Below, piece by piece: positions 1-5,387 of a DNA stretch of 14,011 nt; within the stretch, counting starts at the first letter, position 1; each line of letters begins with the position of its first letter. Position numbers and translations under genes: made by a program. The stretch is from Herminiimonas sp. Lineage in GTDB: Bacteria > Pseudomonadota > Gammaproteobacteria > Burkholderiales > Burkholderiaceae. Under the pieces are notes generated by a model. It searched no databases. It was given only the letters and a program-made list of their open reading frames with translations, and was not told the origin of the DNA. The stretch lies in NCBI GenBank assembly GCA_014377155.1, contig JACMQD010000074.1, positions 1-14,011 on the forward strand, read 5' to 3'.

Positions 1-2
1 GC

Positions 3-467
3 ACGATTGCCGATTCCACCCGGCGCATCCAGAACAATCTGCGTCCTGATAAGCTCGATGTATTCGGCATCAAGGCCGCCATATCGGAACAGGCTTATGA
101 ATTCGAGAAATCAACCGGTGTTCCTTGCAAGGCAAATTTGCCCGACGAATCGCTGTCCTATGATCCTCGTTTAAATATTGCATTGTTTCGAATGGTTCAG
201 GAAACCTTGAGCAACGTGGCACGCCATGCCGGTGCCACAGCAGTGACGATCGTACTCGACGATAACGAGGATGAGGTCATGTTGACGGTCAGGGACGACG
301 GTGTGGGCATTGCCGCCGACCGGCTTGGCGACACCAGCGTGCATGGGTTGCGCGGGCTGCGCGAGCGCGCAAATTACCTTGGAGGGATGGTAAAGATTTC
401 AGACGCTGGCGCGCGCGGCACCACCGTGACCATGACTTTCCCGAAATTGCCCGTACAACACCGGTAG
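3..467 (+). CDS. Sensor histidine kinase, NarL/UhpB type, C-terminal part
   Basis: The gene is cut by the left edge. The open frame runs from base 3 to the TAG at 465-467 and gives 154 residues without a start. It matches the end of HisKA_3-type (NarL/UhpB/DegS) kinases: first the linker after the dimerisation helices, containing LRPDKLDVFGI, then the ATPase domain. The N-box is visible as MVQETLSNVARHA, the G1 box as VRDDGVGI, and the G2 region as HGLRGLRERA followed by GTTVTMTFP. The domain binds ATP and phosphorylates a histidine in the missing upstream part, and the phosphate then passes to a response regulator. Two response-regulator genes lie just downstream on the opposite strand and are plausible partners (inference). 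The sensory domain is not in the window, so the signal is unknown. The stop lies 22 bp from the convergent stop of the receiver gene, with no obvious terminator between them. Confidence 0.93.
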   Translation, partial: TIADSTRRIQNNLRPDKLDVFGIKAAISEQAYEFEKSTGVPCKANLPDESLSYDPRLNIALFRMVQETLSNVARHAGATAVTIVLDDNEDEVMLTVRDDGVGIAADRLGDTSVHGLRGLRERANYLGGMVKISDAGARGTTVTMTFPKLPVQHR

Positions 468-489
468 ACGGTCTCCTCGGTTTGTACGC

Positions 490-915
490 CTACTGCGAAG
501 ACGAACAGGTCCCGAGTTGTTCGATCAGCGAATAGAGGTTGGAAAATTCCGAGGTCTTGTCGAAGAAATGATCGACGCCGTATTGTTCGCCCAAGCGGCG
601 GTAGGTATTGCTGACGTTGTTGCTGAAGATTATCTTCAGGTCGTCGCCATGCATCTGATTTTCGCGCAAGGTGCGCAGCACGTTCAAACCGTTGCCGTGT
701 TTGAGTTCGATATCCAGTACCATTACGTCGCATTCCAGCTCGGCAAGTTGTGCCAGCGCGTCGCTTTCCGTATCCGAGAACCCGACGATGTCCACGCCAT
801 TGATCCGCGAAAGATTTTCGATAATGAGCTCGCGGACCAACGCCGAATCTTCCACGATGAATACGCGCAGATGTCCCCTGGTCGAAGGTAAAGGTGTTTG
901 AGCCGTCTGTTTCAT
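490..915 (-). CDS. Stand-alone response regulator receiver protein
   Basis: A 141-residue protein that is essentially one CheY-like receiver domain with no output domain. Visible residues are the acidic pair E22-D23 (VFIVEDS), the phosphoacceptor D68 (VMVLDIEL), the switch serine S98 (IIFSNN) and the conserved lysine K120 (FFDKTSE), so it should be phosphorylatable. The first 15 residues are a polar extension and the tail TCSSSQ is short. I chose the ATG at 915. A GTG at 924, three codons upstream, is an alternative, and neither has a clear Shine-Dalgarno. It lies 92 bp downstream of the NarL-type regulator on the same strand and converges with the histidine kinase. Single-domain receivers usually act by protein contact, as phosphate sinks, or as relay intermediates. 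Which applies here cannot be read from the sequence. Confidence 0.88.
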   Translation of the reverse strand: MKQTAQTPLPSTRGHLRVFIVEDSALVRELIIENLSRINGVDIVGFSDTESDALAQLAELECDVMVLDIELKHGNGLNVLRTLRENQMHGDDLKIIFSNNVSNTYRRLGEQYGVDHFFDKTSEFSNLYSLIEQLGTCSSSQ

Positions 916-1007
916 ATTTTGCACGGTTGCGGTACAACCAGCTCCGTTACTCGTACGTTTGAAAAATGCCTGCGACGGGATGGCCGCACAGCTGCCACGA
1001 TCCGGTC

Positions 1008-1640
1008 TCAGTCGATGAGATTTTGCTTGATCGCGTAATAGATGATGTCCGCGTTAGTCGTCATATTCATCTTTTGCAGCACCCGCGCGCGATAGGTACT
1101 CACAGTCTTGACACTAAGGCAAAGGTCGTCGGCAATTCGGGTAACGCCTTCACCCTGGCTGAGCTTGTAGAAAATTTCGTACTCGCGCGCCGACAAGGTT
1201 TCATGCAGCGGTTTTTCGGTTTCGGTATCAGGGTCCATCGTCAGCAATTCAGCCACCGCGTGGCTGATGTACTTGTGGCCGCGCATGATGGTCTTTATCG
1301 CGTCGACCAGTTCGGTTGCCAGCGCTTCCTTCTGGACGTAGCCACTGGCGCCGCTGCGCAAGATCTGCACGGCATAGCGGTTTTCAGGATGCATGCTCAG
1401 GATCAGAACCGGAAGGTTGGGCTTTTCGCGTTTGATCTGCTTGAGCACCTCGACGCCGCTCTTGTCTGGCATGGCGATGTCGAGCAGAACGATGTCCCAT
1501 TCCTTGTTGCGAATCATGCGGATCGCTTCGTCGGCGCTGCCGGCTTCCCCGGCAATTTCCATATCGGGCACGGCTGCCATGAAATGCTGTACGCCCGCGC
1601 GCACTACCGCATGATCATCGACTACGAGAATTCTTACCAT
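1008..1640 (-). CDS. NarL/FixJ-family response regulator, LuxR-type HTH
   Basis: A full-length 210-residue two-component regulator of usual family size. The receiver domain covers residues 1-120: acidic pocket D8-D9 (VVDDH), phosphoacceptor D54 (VLLDIAMPD), switch S82 (LILSMHP) and K104 (YVQKEA). The GerE/LuxR HTH is at about residues 148-205 (LSAREYEIF, then IADDLCLSVKTVSTYRARVLQKM). On phosphorylation such proteins dimerise and bind DNA. The start MVRILVVDDH fits the family, and no Shine-Dalgarno is visible before it. A promoter-like TTGCCT-N18-TATAAA places the transcript start almost at the ATG. The receiver gene follows downstream on the same strand and the sigma-54 regulator lies upstream, behind its own terminator. 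The likely cognate kinase is the partial one at the left edge (inference). The sequence does not identify the regulon. Confidence 0.95.
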   Translation of the reverse strand: MVRILVVDDHAVVRAGVQHFMAAVPDMEIAGEAGSADEAIRMIRNKEWDIVLLDIAMPDKSGVEVLKQIKREKPNLPVLILSMHPENRYAVQILRSGASGYVQKEALATELVDAIKTIMRGHKYISHAVAELLTMDPDTETEKPLHETLSAREYEIFYKLSQGEGVTRIADDLCLSVKTVSTYRARVLQKMNMTTNADIIYYAIKQNLID

Positions 1641-1648
1641 AAGTTTTT

Positions 1649-1678
1649 TTTATAATGTAAGGGTGTGAACCCAGGCAA
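1649..1678 (-). promoter_or_regulatory. Putative sigma-70 promoter of the NarL-type regulator
   Basis: Read on the minus strand, TTGCCT (1678-1673) is followed after 18 bp by TATAAA (1654-1649). The -10 matches the consensus in five of six positions and the -35 in four of six. Initiation 6-8 bases past the -10 would fall at about 1641-1643, immediately before the ATG at 1640. That would leave essentially no 5' leader. Identification is by eye only. Confidence 0.45.
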
Positions 1679-1685
1679 ATGTACT

Positions 1686-1716
1686 GAAAGAAGGCCGACC
1701 CAGGGTCGACCTTTTT
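1686..1716 (-). terminator. Rho-independent terminator of the sigma-54 regulator gene
   Basis: A 10-bp stem (1691-1700 with 1704-1713) closes a 3-base loop. It pairs better on the minus strand, where the single non-Watson-Crick pair is G-U; on the plus strand the same position is a C-A mismatch. On the minus strand it is preceded by an A run and followed by CTTTC, giving a modest U tract. It lies about 30 bp after the stop of the sigma-54 regulator and before the promoter of the next response regulator, so it separates the two transcripts. The plus-strand copy has a better T run but no gene to serve. Confidence 0.7.
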
Positions 1717-1743
1717 CGATACGTAAATCGTCTGAACGGCGAT

Positions 1744-2877
1744 TCAGGCACTGACCCCCGCATTGTTTAGCTTGGCATGATGTGCGGCGGCATTGGCAAG
1801 CACACGCGCCTGGTACTCATTCAATCGGTTGTATAGCGTCTTGAGACTGACGCCGAGGACTTCAGCGGTAAGTGTTTTATTGCCACCGCAATGGCCCAGT
1901 GTCGCAAAAATAAGACGCTGCTCTGCATCTGCCAGCCTGCTGCCTAACGGGAACGTGACGCAGTCGTGCGGATTATTGACTGACGATGGTTTCGACGGCC
2001 CGACGGCAGCCGCGATATCGAGTTCCTGATCGGCCAGTATAAAGGCGCGATGCACGACGTTTTTGAGTTCACGCACGTTGCCTGGCCAGTGATATTCAAG
2101 AATAAAACGGCGCGATGACTTCGACAATGTCTTAGTAACATTTTCCTCGTCGTTAAGTCGATTCAAGAATAGCTTTGCCAGCAACTCGATATCTTCGCCG
2201 CGCTCGCGCACGGTCGGCACATCGATCGGGAATACGGCCAGGCGGTAGAACAAGTCACGCCGCAAAACGCCTGAATCGACGGCATCCTGAGTGTGGCGAT
2301 TAGTAGCGGCAATGACGCGGACCTTTACTTGAATTTCCTCGTCTCCGCCAATACGCGAAAAGCGGCCGGTTTCCAGCACGCGCAGTAATTTGACCTGCAT
2401 TTCGGGGGACATTTCCGTCACTTCGTCCAGAAATAATGTGCCGCCATCAGCGCGCTCGAAACAGCCCTTGTGCATGCGTACGGCGCCGGTGAAGCTGCCG
2501 CGCTCGTGACCGAACAGTTCCGCTTCGATCAGCTGCGCCGAAACCGCACTGCAGTTCAGAGCAATAAACGGCATGTTTTTCTCTTTGCTCATTTCATGAA
2601 TGACGCTGGCGACGAGTTCCTTGCCTGTACCACTTTCGCCGGAAATCAATACATTGGCACTGGTAGGTGCGACTTTTGAAATCATCTGGAACAGATGCTG
2701 CATCGGCGCCGAGGCACCATACAGTTCGCCGCAGCGAAGAAGGCCGGTGCGGCGCTGGGCCAGCATACCGGCAGCCTGCGGTTGATCATGTTGAATTGCG
2801 GCGAGCGCTTGCGCATTTAATGCGGGCAATTCAACGACGTTTCCATAAACATTCATGCCATTTGATCCATTATTCAT
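1744..2877 (-). CDS. Sigma-54-dependent enhancer-binding regulator, Fis-type HTH, no sensory domain
   Basis: A 377-residue bacterial enhancer-binding protein. Residues 1-50 are a short, low-complexity N-terminus with no recognisable receiver, GAF or PAS domain. The AAA+ domain follows: Walker A GESGTGKE (80-87), sigma-54 contact loop GSFTGA (127-132), Walker B GGTLFLDE (145-152), arginine-rich RRDLFYRL (206-213) and WPGNVREL (264-271). A Fis-type HTH sits at about 314-355 (LTAEVLGVSLKTLYNRL). The protein should hydrolyse ATP to open sigma-54 holoenzyme promoters. I chose the ATG at 2877 because GGAG sits 6 bases upstream; a TTG at 2907 in frame lacks this support. Its architecture resembles PspF, which is controlled by a partner protein, so it may be constitutive or controlled in trans. 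It is divergent from the glycine-zipper gene, a possible target, although I find no canonical -24/-12 element there. Confidence 0.94.
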   Translation of the reverse strand: MNNGSNGMNVYGNVVELPALNAQALAAIQHDQPQAAGMLAQRRTGLLRCGELYGASAPMQHLFQMISKVAPTSANVLISGESGTGKELVASVIHEMSKEKNMPFIALNCSAVSAQLIEAELFGHERGSFTGAVRMHKGCFERADGGTLFLDEVTEMSPEMQVKLLRVLETGRFSRIGGDEEIQVKVRVIAATNRHTQDAVDSGVLRRDLFYRLAVFPIDVPTVRERGEDIELLAKLFLNRLNDEENVTKTLSKSSRRFILEYHWPGNVRELKNVVHRAFILADQELDIAAAVGPSKPSSVNNPHDCVTFPLGSRLADAEQRLIFATLGHCGGNKTLTAEVLGVSLKTLYNRLNEYQARVLANAAAHHAKLNNAGVSA

Positions 2878-2883
2878 CGCTCG

Positions 2884-2887
2884 CTCC
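2884..2887 (-). promoter_or_regulatory. Shine-Dalgarno GGAG of the sigma-54 regulator
   Basis: On the minus strand GGAG is followed after 6 bases by the ATG at 2877. This decides that start against the in-frame TTG at 2907, which would otherwise add ten residues. Confidence 0.7.
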
Positions 2888-2965
2888 GGTTCGATTCGGT
2901 TTTGCAATTTTTGCTGGAGTAATTTTTACAGACTTACAAAATCTTCAGCATCGGCGTTAACCCCT

Positions 2966-2993
2966 TTCTTATGTAGGATTTGTCTTACAGCAA
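2966..2993 (-). promoter_or_regulatory. Putative promoter with operator-like inverted repeat in the spacer
   Basis: On the minus strand TTGCTG (2993-2988) is followed after 16 bp by TAAGAA (2971-2966), a weak sigma-70-like promoter pointing at the sigma-54 regulator. The spacer is almost entirely an imperfect inverted repeat, written on the plus strand as TGTAGGA-TTTG-TCTTACA (2972-2989), with 7-bp arms that differ at one position. The geometry suggests a regulator site overlapping the promoter. The binding protein is unknown. Confidence 0.4.
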
Positions 2994-3231
2994 CCGTTTC
3001 CCTTGTCTACATGCGCAACAGGGCTGGCTATAACGTGTATTACAAACTTTAGTTTGTTGTTTTAGGCGATACGGATTGCTCGCAGGCCTGAATTGGATGC
3101 GAACGGATTGGTTTGGTGAGGTTTAATTTTTTGTTATGTTTTTAAACTCGAATTGTCCTACACGGTTTTGCGAATTTGGCTTACAGACGACTTTACGGCT
3201 GGACACTAAACTCATCTCACCAATAACCCAC

Positions 3232-3237
3232 GAGGAG
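3232..3237 (+). promoter_or_regulatory. Strong Shine-Dalgarno GAGGAG
   Basis: GAGGAG lies 8 bases before the ATG at 3246 and is followed by an A run. It fixes the start of the glycine-zipper protein and suggests efficient translation. Confidence 0.8.
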
Positions 3238-3245
3238 AAAAAATC

Positions 3246-4748
3246 ATGGCAAATTCTACAAATGAGCGTAGCTCAAAAATGGTAACTGGTCTGTTTAACG
3301 ACCGCGACAGCGCAGAGCGCGCCTATTCGGCAGTATCCGAGCGTGGTTACAACAAGGACGATGTCAATCTGGTCATGTCGGACGAGACTCGTAAGCGTCA
3401 TTTTGCCGGCGACGAAGGTCTGTCTACCGAATTAGGTAGCAAGGCAGCCGAAGGTGCAGGAATCGGTGCAGGTATCGGCGGCACACTCGGCGCAGTGGTA
3501 GCGGCAATCGCCGCAGTCGGCACATCGGTCGCGTTGCCAGGCCTGGGCTTGGTCATTGCCGGCCCTATCGCTGCAGCATTGGCTGGCGCCGGCGCTGGCG
3601 GTGTAACAGGCGGCTTGCTGGGCGCGCTGATCGGTTCGGGCATTCCTGAAGAGCGCGTCAAGCATTATGAAGAGGGCATCGAGCGCGGCGGTATCTTGAT
3701 GGGTGTAACACCACGTTCGGATGAAGACGCACTCCATTTTGAAGAGCAGTGGAAAACCAGCAACGGCCAGCACGTCATCGGCACAGGCCTTGGCGCAACG
3801 GCAGGTGCCGTATCTGGCGCGACCATCGGTGCAGTAGGCGGTCCGATCGGTATGGCTGCCGGCGCAGTAGTCGGTGCAGTAGCAGGTGGCCTGGCAGGCA
3901 AGGGCGCAGCTGAAGTCGTCAACCCGGACGGTGGCGATCAACTTGGCGACCATAACTTGGCCAAAGGCTTGGGTGCGAGCGGCGGTGCGGTGGCAGGCGC
4001 GACCGTGGGCGCAGTCGGTGGTCCGATTGGCATGGCCGCAGGTGCAGCGGTCGGTGCGATTGCAGGCGGACTGGCTGGCAAAGGTACGGCAGAGGTCGCC
4101 AACCCGAGTCGTTCCGATGAACTCGAGGACCATAATATGGCCAAGGGTGTCGGCGCAGGCGGTGGTGCGATGGCAGGTGCAGCAGTCGGCGCTGCGGGTG
4201 GTCCGATCGGCATGGCGGCAGGCGCAGCGACCGGCGCGCTGGCCGGTGGCGCGGCAGGCAAGGGTACGGCCGAAGTCGTCAACCCAAAAGCCCAAGATGA
4301 ATTGGGTTCGCATAATCTGGCGACAGGCGTAGGTGCAGGCGGCGGCGCGATTGCCGGTGCAACGGTTGGCGCAGTGGGCGGTCCGATCGGTATGGCAGCA
4401 GGCGCAGCGGTTGGGGCAATGGCCGGTGGCATGGCAGGCAAGGGTACCGCTGGTGTAGTCAATCCTGCGGACGAAGACCATCACTGGCGCAATTCGTACA
4501 CCAGCGAGCCGTACTACGCCGCCGATCAGTCATACGACGATTACGGTCCTGCCTACGCATTAGGTTACAACGGTCGTAGCCGTTATAACAGCAACTTCGA
4601 GTCGGCTGAAAGCCAACTGGCGAGTGACTGGAATACCACGCGCGGTACGTCGAAGCTGTCGTGGGATCAGGCAAAGCATGCAACCCGTGCAGCTTGGAAT
4701 CGCGTCGAGCGCGCTATCCCGGGTGATTCGGACCGCGACGGCAACTGA
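3246..4748 (+). CDS. YflT-like stress protein with four glycine-zipper repeats
   Basis: A 500-residue Gly/Ala-rich protein. Residues 11-55 (MVTGLFNDRDSAERAYSAV..GYNKDDVNLVMSD) resemble the N-terminal fold of heat-induced stress protein YflT and related general stress proteins. Residues about 58-135 form a hydrophobic Gly/Ala segment followed by a charged helix (IPEERVKHYEEGIERGGILM). From residue 176 to 415 there are four tandem 60-residue units, each with the core GAVGGPIGMAAGA and a spacer of the type AEVVNP..DELGDHN. The tail is Tyr-rich, then SWDQAKHATRAAWNRVERAIPGDSDRDGN without the break. Glycine zippers pack in membranes or form oligomers; no signal peptide is visible, so its location is uncertain. 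Expression under stress is inferred from the family. Function is unknown beyond this. It has its own Shine-Dalgarno and terminator, so it is probably monocistronic. Confidence 0.9.
   Translation: MANSTNERSSKMVTGLFNDRDSAERAYSAVSERGYNKDDVNLVMSDETRKRHFAGDEGLSTELGSKAAEGAGIGAGIGGTLGAVVAAIAAVGTSVALPGLGLVIAGPIAAALAGAGAGGVTGGLLGALIGSGIPEERVKHYEEGIERGGILMGVTPRSDEDALHFEEQWKTSNGQHVIGTGLGATAGAVSGATIGAVGGPIGMAAGAVVGAVAGGLAGKGAAEVVNPDGGDQLGDHNLAKGLGASGGAVAGATVGAVGGPIGMAAGAAVGAIAGGLAGKGTAEVANPSRSDELEDHNMAKGVGAGGGAMAGAAVGAAGGPIGMAAGAATGALAGGAAGKGTAEVVNPKAQDELGSHNLATGVGAGGGAIAGATVGAVGGPIGMAAGAAVGAMAGGMAGKGTAGVVNPADEDHHWRNSYTSEPYYAADQSYDDYGPAYALGYNGRSRYNSNFESAESQLASDWNTTRGTSKLSWDQAKHATRAAWNRVERAIPGDSDRDGN
3771..4490 (+). 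repeat. Four tandem 180-bp coding repeats (glycine-zipper units)
   Basis: Four units of exactly 180 bp begin at 3771, 3951, 4131 and 4311, each starting with a CAY histidine codon and encoding 60 residues. At protein level the core GGPIGMAAGA is invariant in all four. Units 2-4 begin HN(L/M)A, while unit 1 begins HVIG. The acidic linker (D-E-L-E/G-D/S) varies most. No unit has an indel relative to the others, although synonymous positions differ, so the array is old or under selection for length. The last unit diverges at its end (ADEDHHWRN) into the C-terminal tail. Confidence 0.93.
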
Positions 4749-4780
4749 TTGGTTGTTTCGTCAGTCGTATCGATAGCAAG

Positions 4781-4801
4781 CCGGCCATTTTAATTGGCCG
4801 G
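4781..4801. other. GC-rich stem-loop upstream of the terminator
   Basis: A perfect 7-bp stem CCGGCCA/TGGCCGG encloses a 7-base AT-rich loop, 32 bp after the glycine-zipper stop. No T run follows directly. It sits just before the true terminator and may protect the 3' end or help termination (inference). Confidence 0.5.
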
Positions 4802-4813
4802 TAGCGCGGATAG

Positions 4814-4844
4814 AAAGGGACAACTTCGGTTGTCCCTTTTTTTT
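4814..4844 (+). terminator. Rho-independent terminator with UUCG tetraloop
   Basis: An 11-bp perfect stem (AAAGGGACAAC with GTTGTCCCTTT) closes a TTCG loop and runs into eight T residues (4837-4844). It ends the glycine-zipper transcript. The A run on the 5' side means it could also act on minus-strand transcripts arriving from the 5091-5348 gene, so it may be bidirectional. Confidence 0.95.
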
Positions 4845-4993
4845 GTGGCAGGACTTCTTCACGCCGCTTGGTTAAGACTTCATGTTTGTGCAACGCAACT
4901 TAGTATCATGATGAATGCATAGACACACAGTTTTTGGGCCGCAACTGCGGGTAACGAGCGTGCTAGGCCGATTCCCGCAACGCCCGCCAGAGC

Positions 4994-5018
4994 AGACTAG
5001 CCGCCAGTTCGCTAGTCT
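4994..5018. repeat. Inverted repeat, 8-bp perfect stem
   Basis: AGACTAGC (4994-5001) and GCTAGTCT (5011-5018) flank a 9-base loop. It lies between the end of the glycine-zipper unit and the stop of the minus-strand 85-residue gene, about 73 bp downstream of that stop. No T run follows on either strand, so it is not a standard intrinsic terminator. A 3'-end stabilising hairpin is possible. The rest of 4845-5090 shows nothing recognisable. Confidence 0.45.
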
Positions 5019-5090
5019 ATTGCACGCACTTTCAATCCTGCCCGAGAGAAAAATGCCCGCGCGACTGCGAATCTGCCAAACGTCCTTTTG

Positions 5091-5348
5091 TTACCGGCCA
5101 CGCGCTTGGCGCGAGTCGCCTAATCCGAGCGTCTTTTCATTCCCGGATACAATTTTGGATAGCTGGATCACCAGTGCACCCTGCACCATCGACAAGGCCA
5201 CATTGCTGCCGAACTGAAAGCCGCGCATGGCCGCAGCATCCATCATCGATAACACCTGGTCTTGCGTAAAACGCTGCGCGTCTTCCCTAGCGAGCAGCGT
5301 CGCACGATTGTCACTGTTGATTTCCGCAACGATTTCTTCGGGTGTCAT
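5091..5348 (-). CDS. Small uncharacterised protein downstream of ndh
   Basis: An 85-residue protein I cannot assign to a named family. It starts MTPEEIVAEINSDNRATLLA and has a predominantly helical-looking sequence. A mid-section (GFQFGSNVALSMVQGALVIQLSKIVSG, about residues 43-69) is moderately hydrophobic, and the C-terminus is basic and polar (DSRQARGR). There is no signal peptide and no cysteine. The start is 39 bp after the stop of the NADH dehydrogenase on the same strand, so the two are probably cotranscribed. The Shine-Dalgarno is weak. Regular codon use and the operon position favour a real gene over chance. A role linked to the dehydrogenase or the membrane is a guess. Confidence 0.65.
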   Translation of the reverse strand: MTPEEIVAEINSDNRATLLAREDAQRFTQDQVLSMMDAAAMRGFQFGSNVALSMVQGALVIQLSKIVSGNEKTLGLGDSRQARGR

Positions 5349-5387
5349 GATGTGCTTTCGGTAGGTGAGTGAAGGTCGGTAGAACGG

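Larger units (their letters stand above)
2878..3245. promoter_or_regulatory. Divergent regulatory intergenic region (368 bp)
   Basis: This AT-rich stretch separates the minus-strand sigma-54 regulator from the plus-strand glycine-zipper gene. It holds no convincing ORF. It contains a minus-strand promoter candidate (2966-2993) whose spacer is an inverted repeat, a second palindrome ACAAACT-TT-AGTTTGT (3042-3057), two exact copies of TTACAGAC (2926-2933 and 3181-3188), and single sites TGTCTTACA (2981-2989) and TGTCCTACA (3154-3162). A strong Shine-Dalgarno for the downstream gene is at 3232-3237. I do not see a canonical sigma-54 GG-N10-GC element or a convincing plus-strand sigma-70 promoter. 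Confidence 0.6.

Noticed and set aside
468..489. Shared terminator between the convergent kinase and receiver genes
   Set aside because: Only a weak, mismatched GTAGNCG pairing with a long loop and no T run is visible.
374..937. Minus-strand open frame of 187 codons over the kinase end and receiver gene
   Set aside because: It overlaps two genes with clear motifs and its translation is Arg-rich low-complexity, typical of an out-of-frame read of GC-rich DNA.
966..1655. Long plus-strand open frame opposite the NarL-type regulator
   Set aside because: It is the complement of a gene with all receiver and HTH motifs; the plus-strand translation has no recognisable domain.
3121..3147. GTTTAA-N15-TTAAAC inverted repeat
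   Set aside because: Short AT-only arms in an AT-rich stretch with a long spacer are expected by chance.
3153..3174. Possible sigma-54 -24/-12 promoter (TACACGG followed by TTTTGCG) for the glycine-zipper gene
   Set aside because: The invariant GG is missing at the required 10-bp distance from GC (CT is there instead), so it does not meet the consensus.
3432..4484. Minus-strand 350-codon open frame, Cys/Arg/Thr-rich, opposite the glycine-zipper gene
   Set aside because: Its repeats are only the complement of the 180-bp coding array; the plus-strand gene has a strong Shine-Dalgarno, a domain match and a terminator.
4915..5217. Plus-strand 100-codon open frame between the terminator and the 85-residue gene
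   Set aside because: There is no Shine-Dalgarno, the composition is Arg/Pro/Ser-rich, and it overlaps the better supported minus-strand gene.
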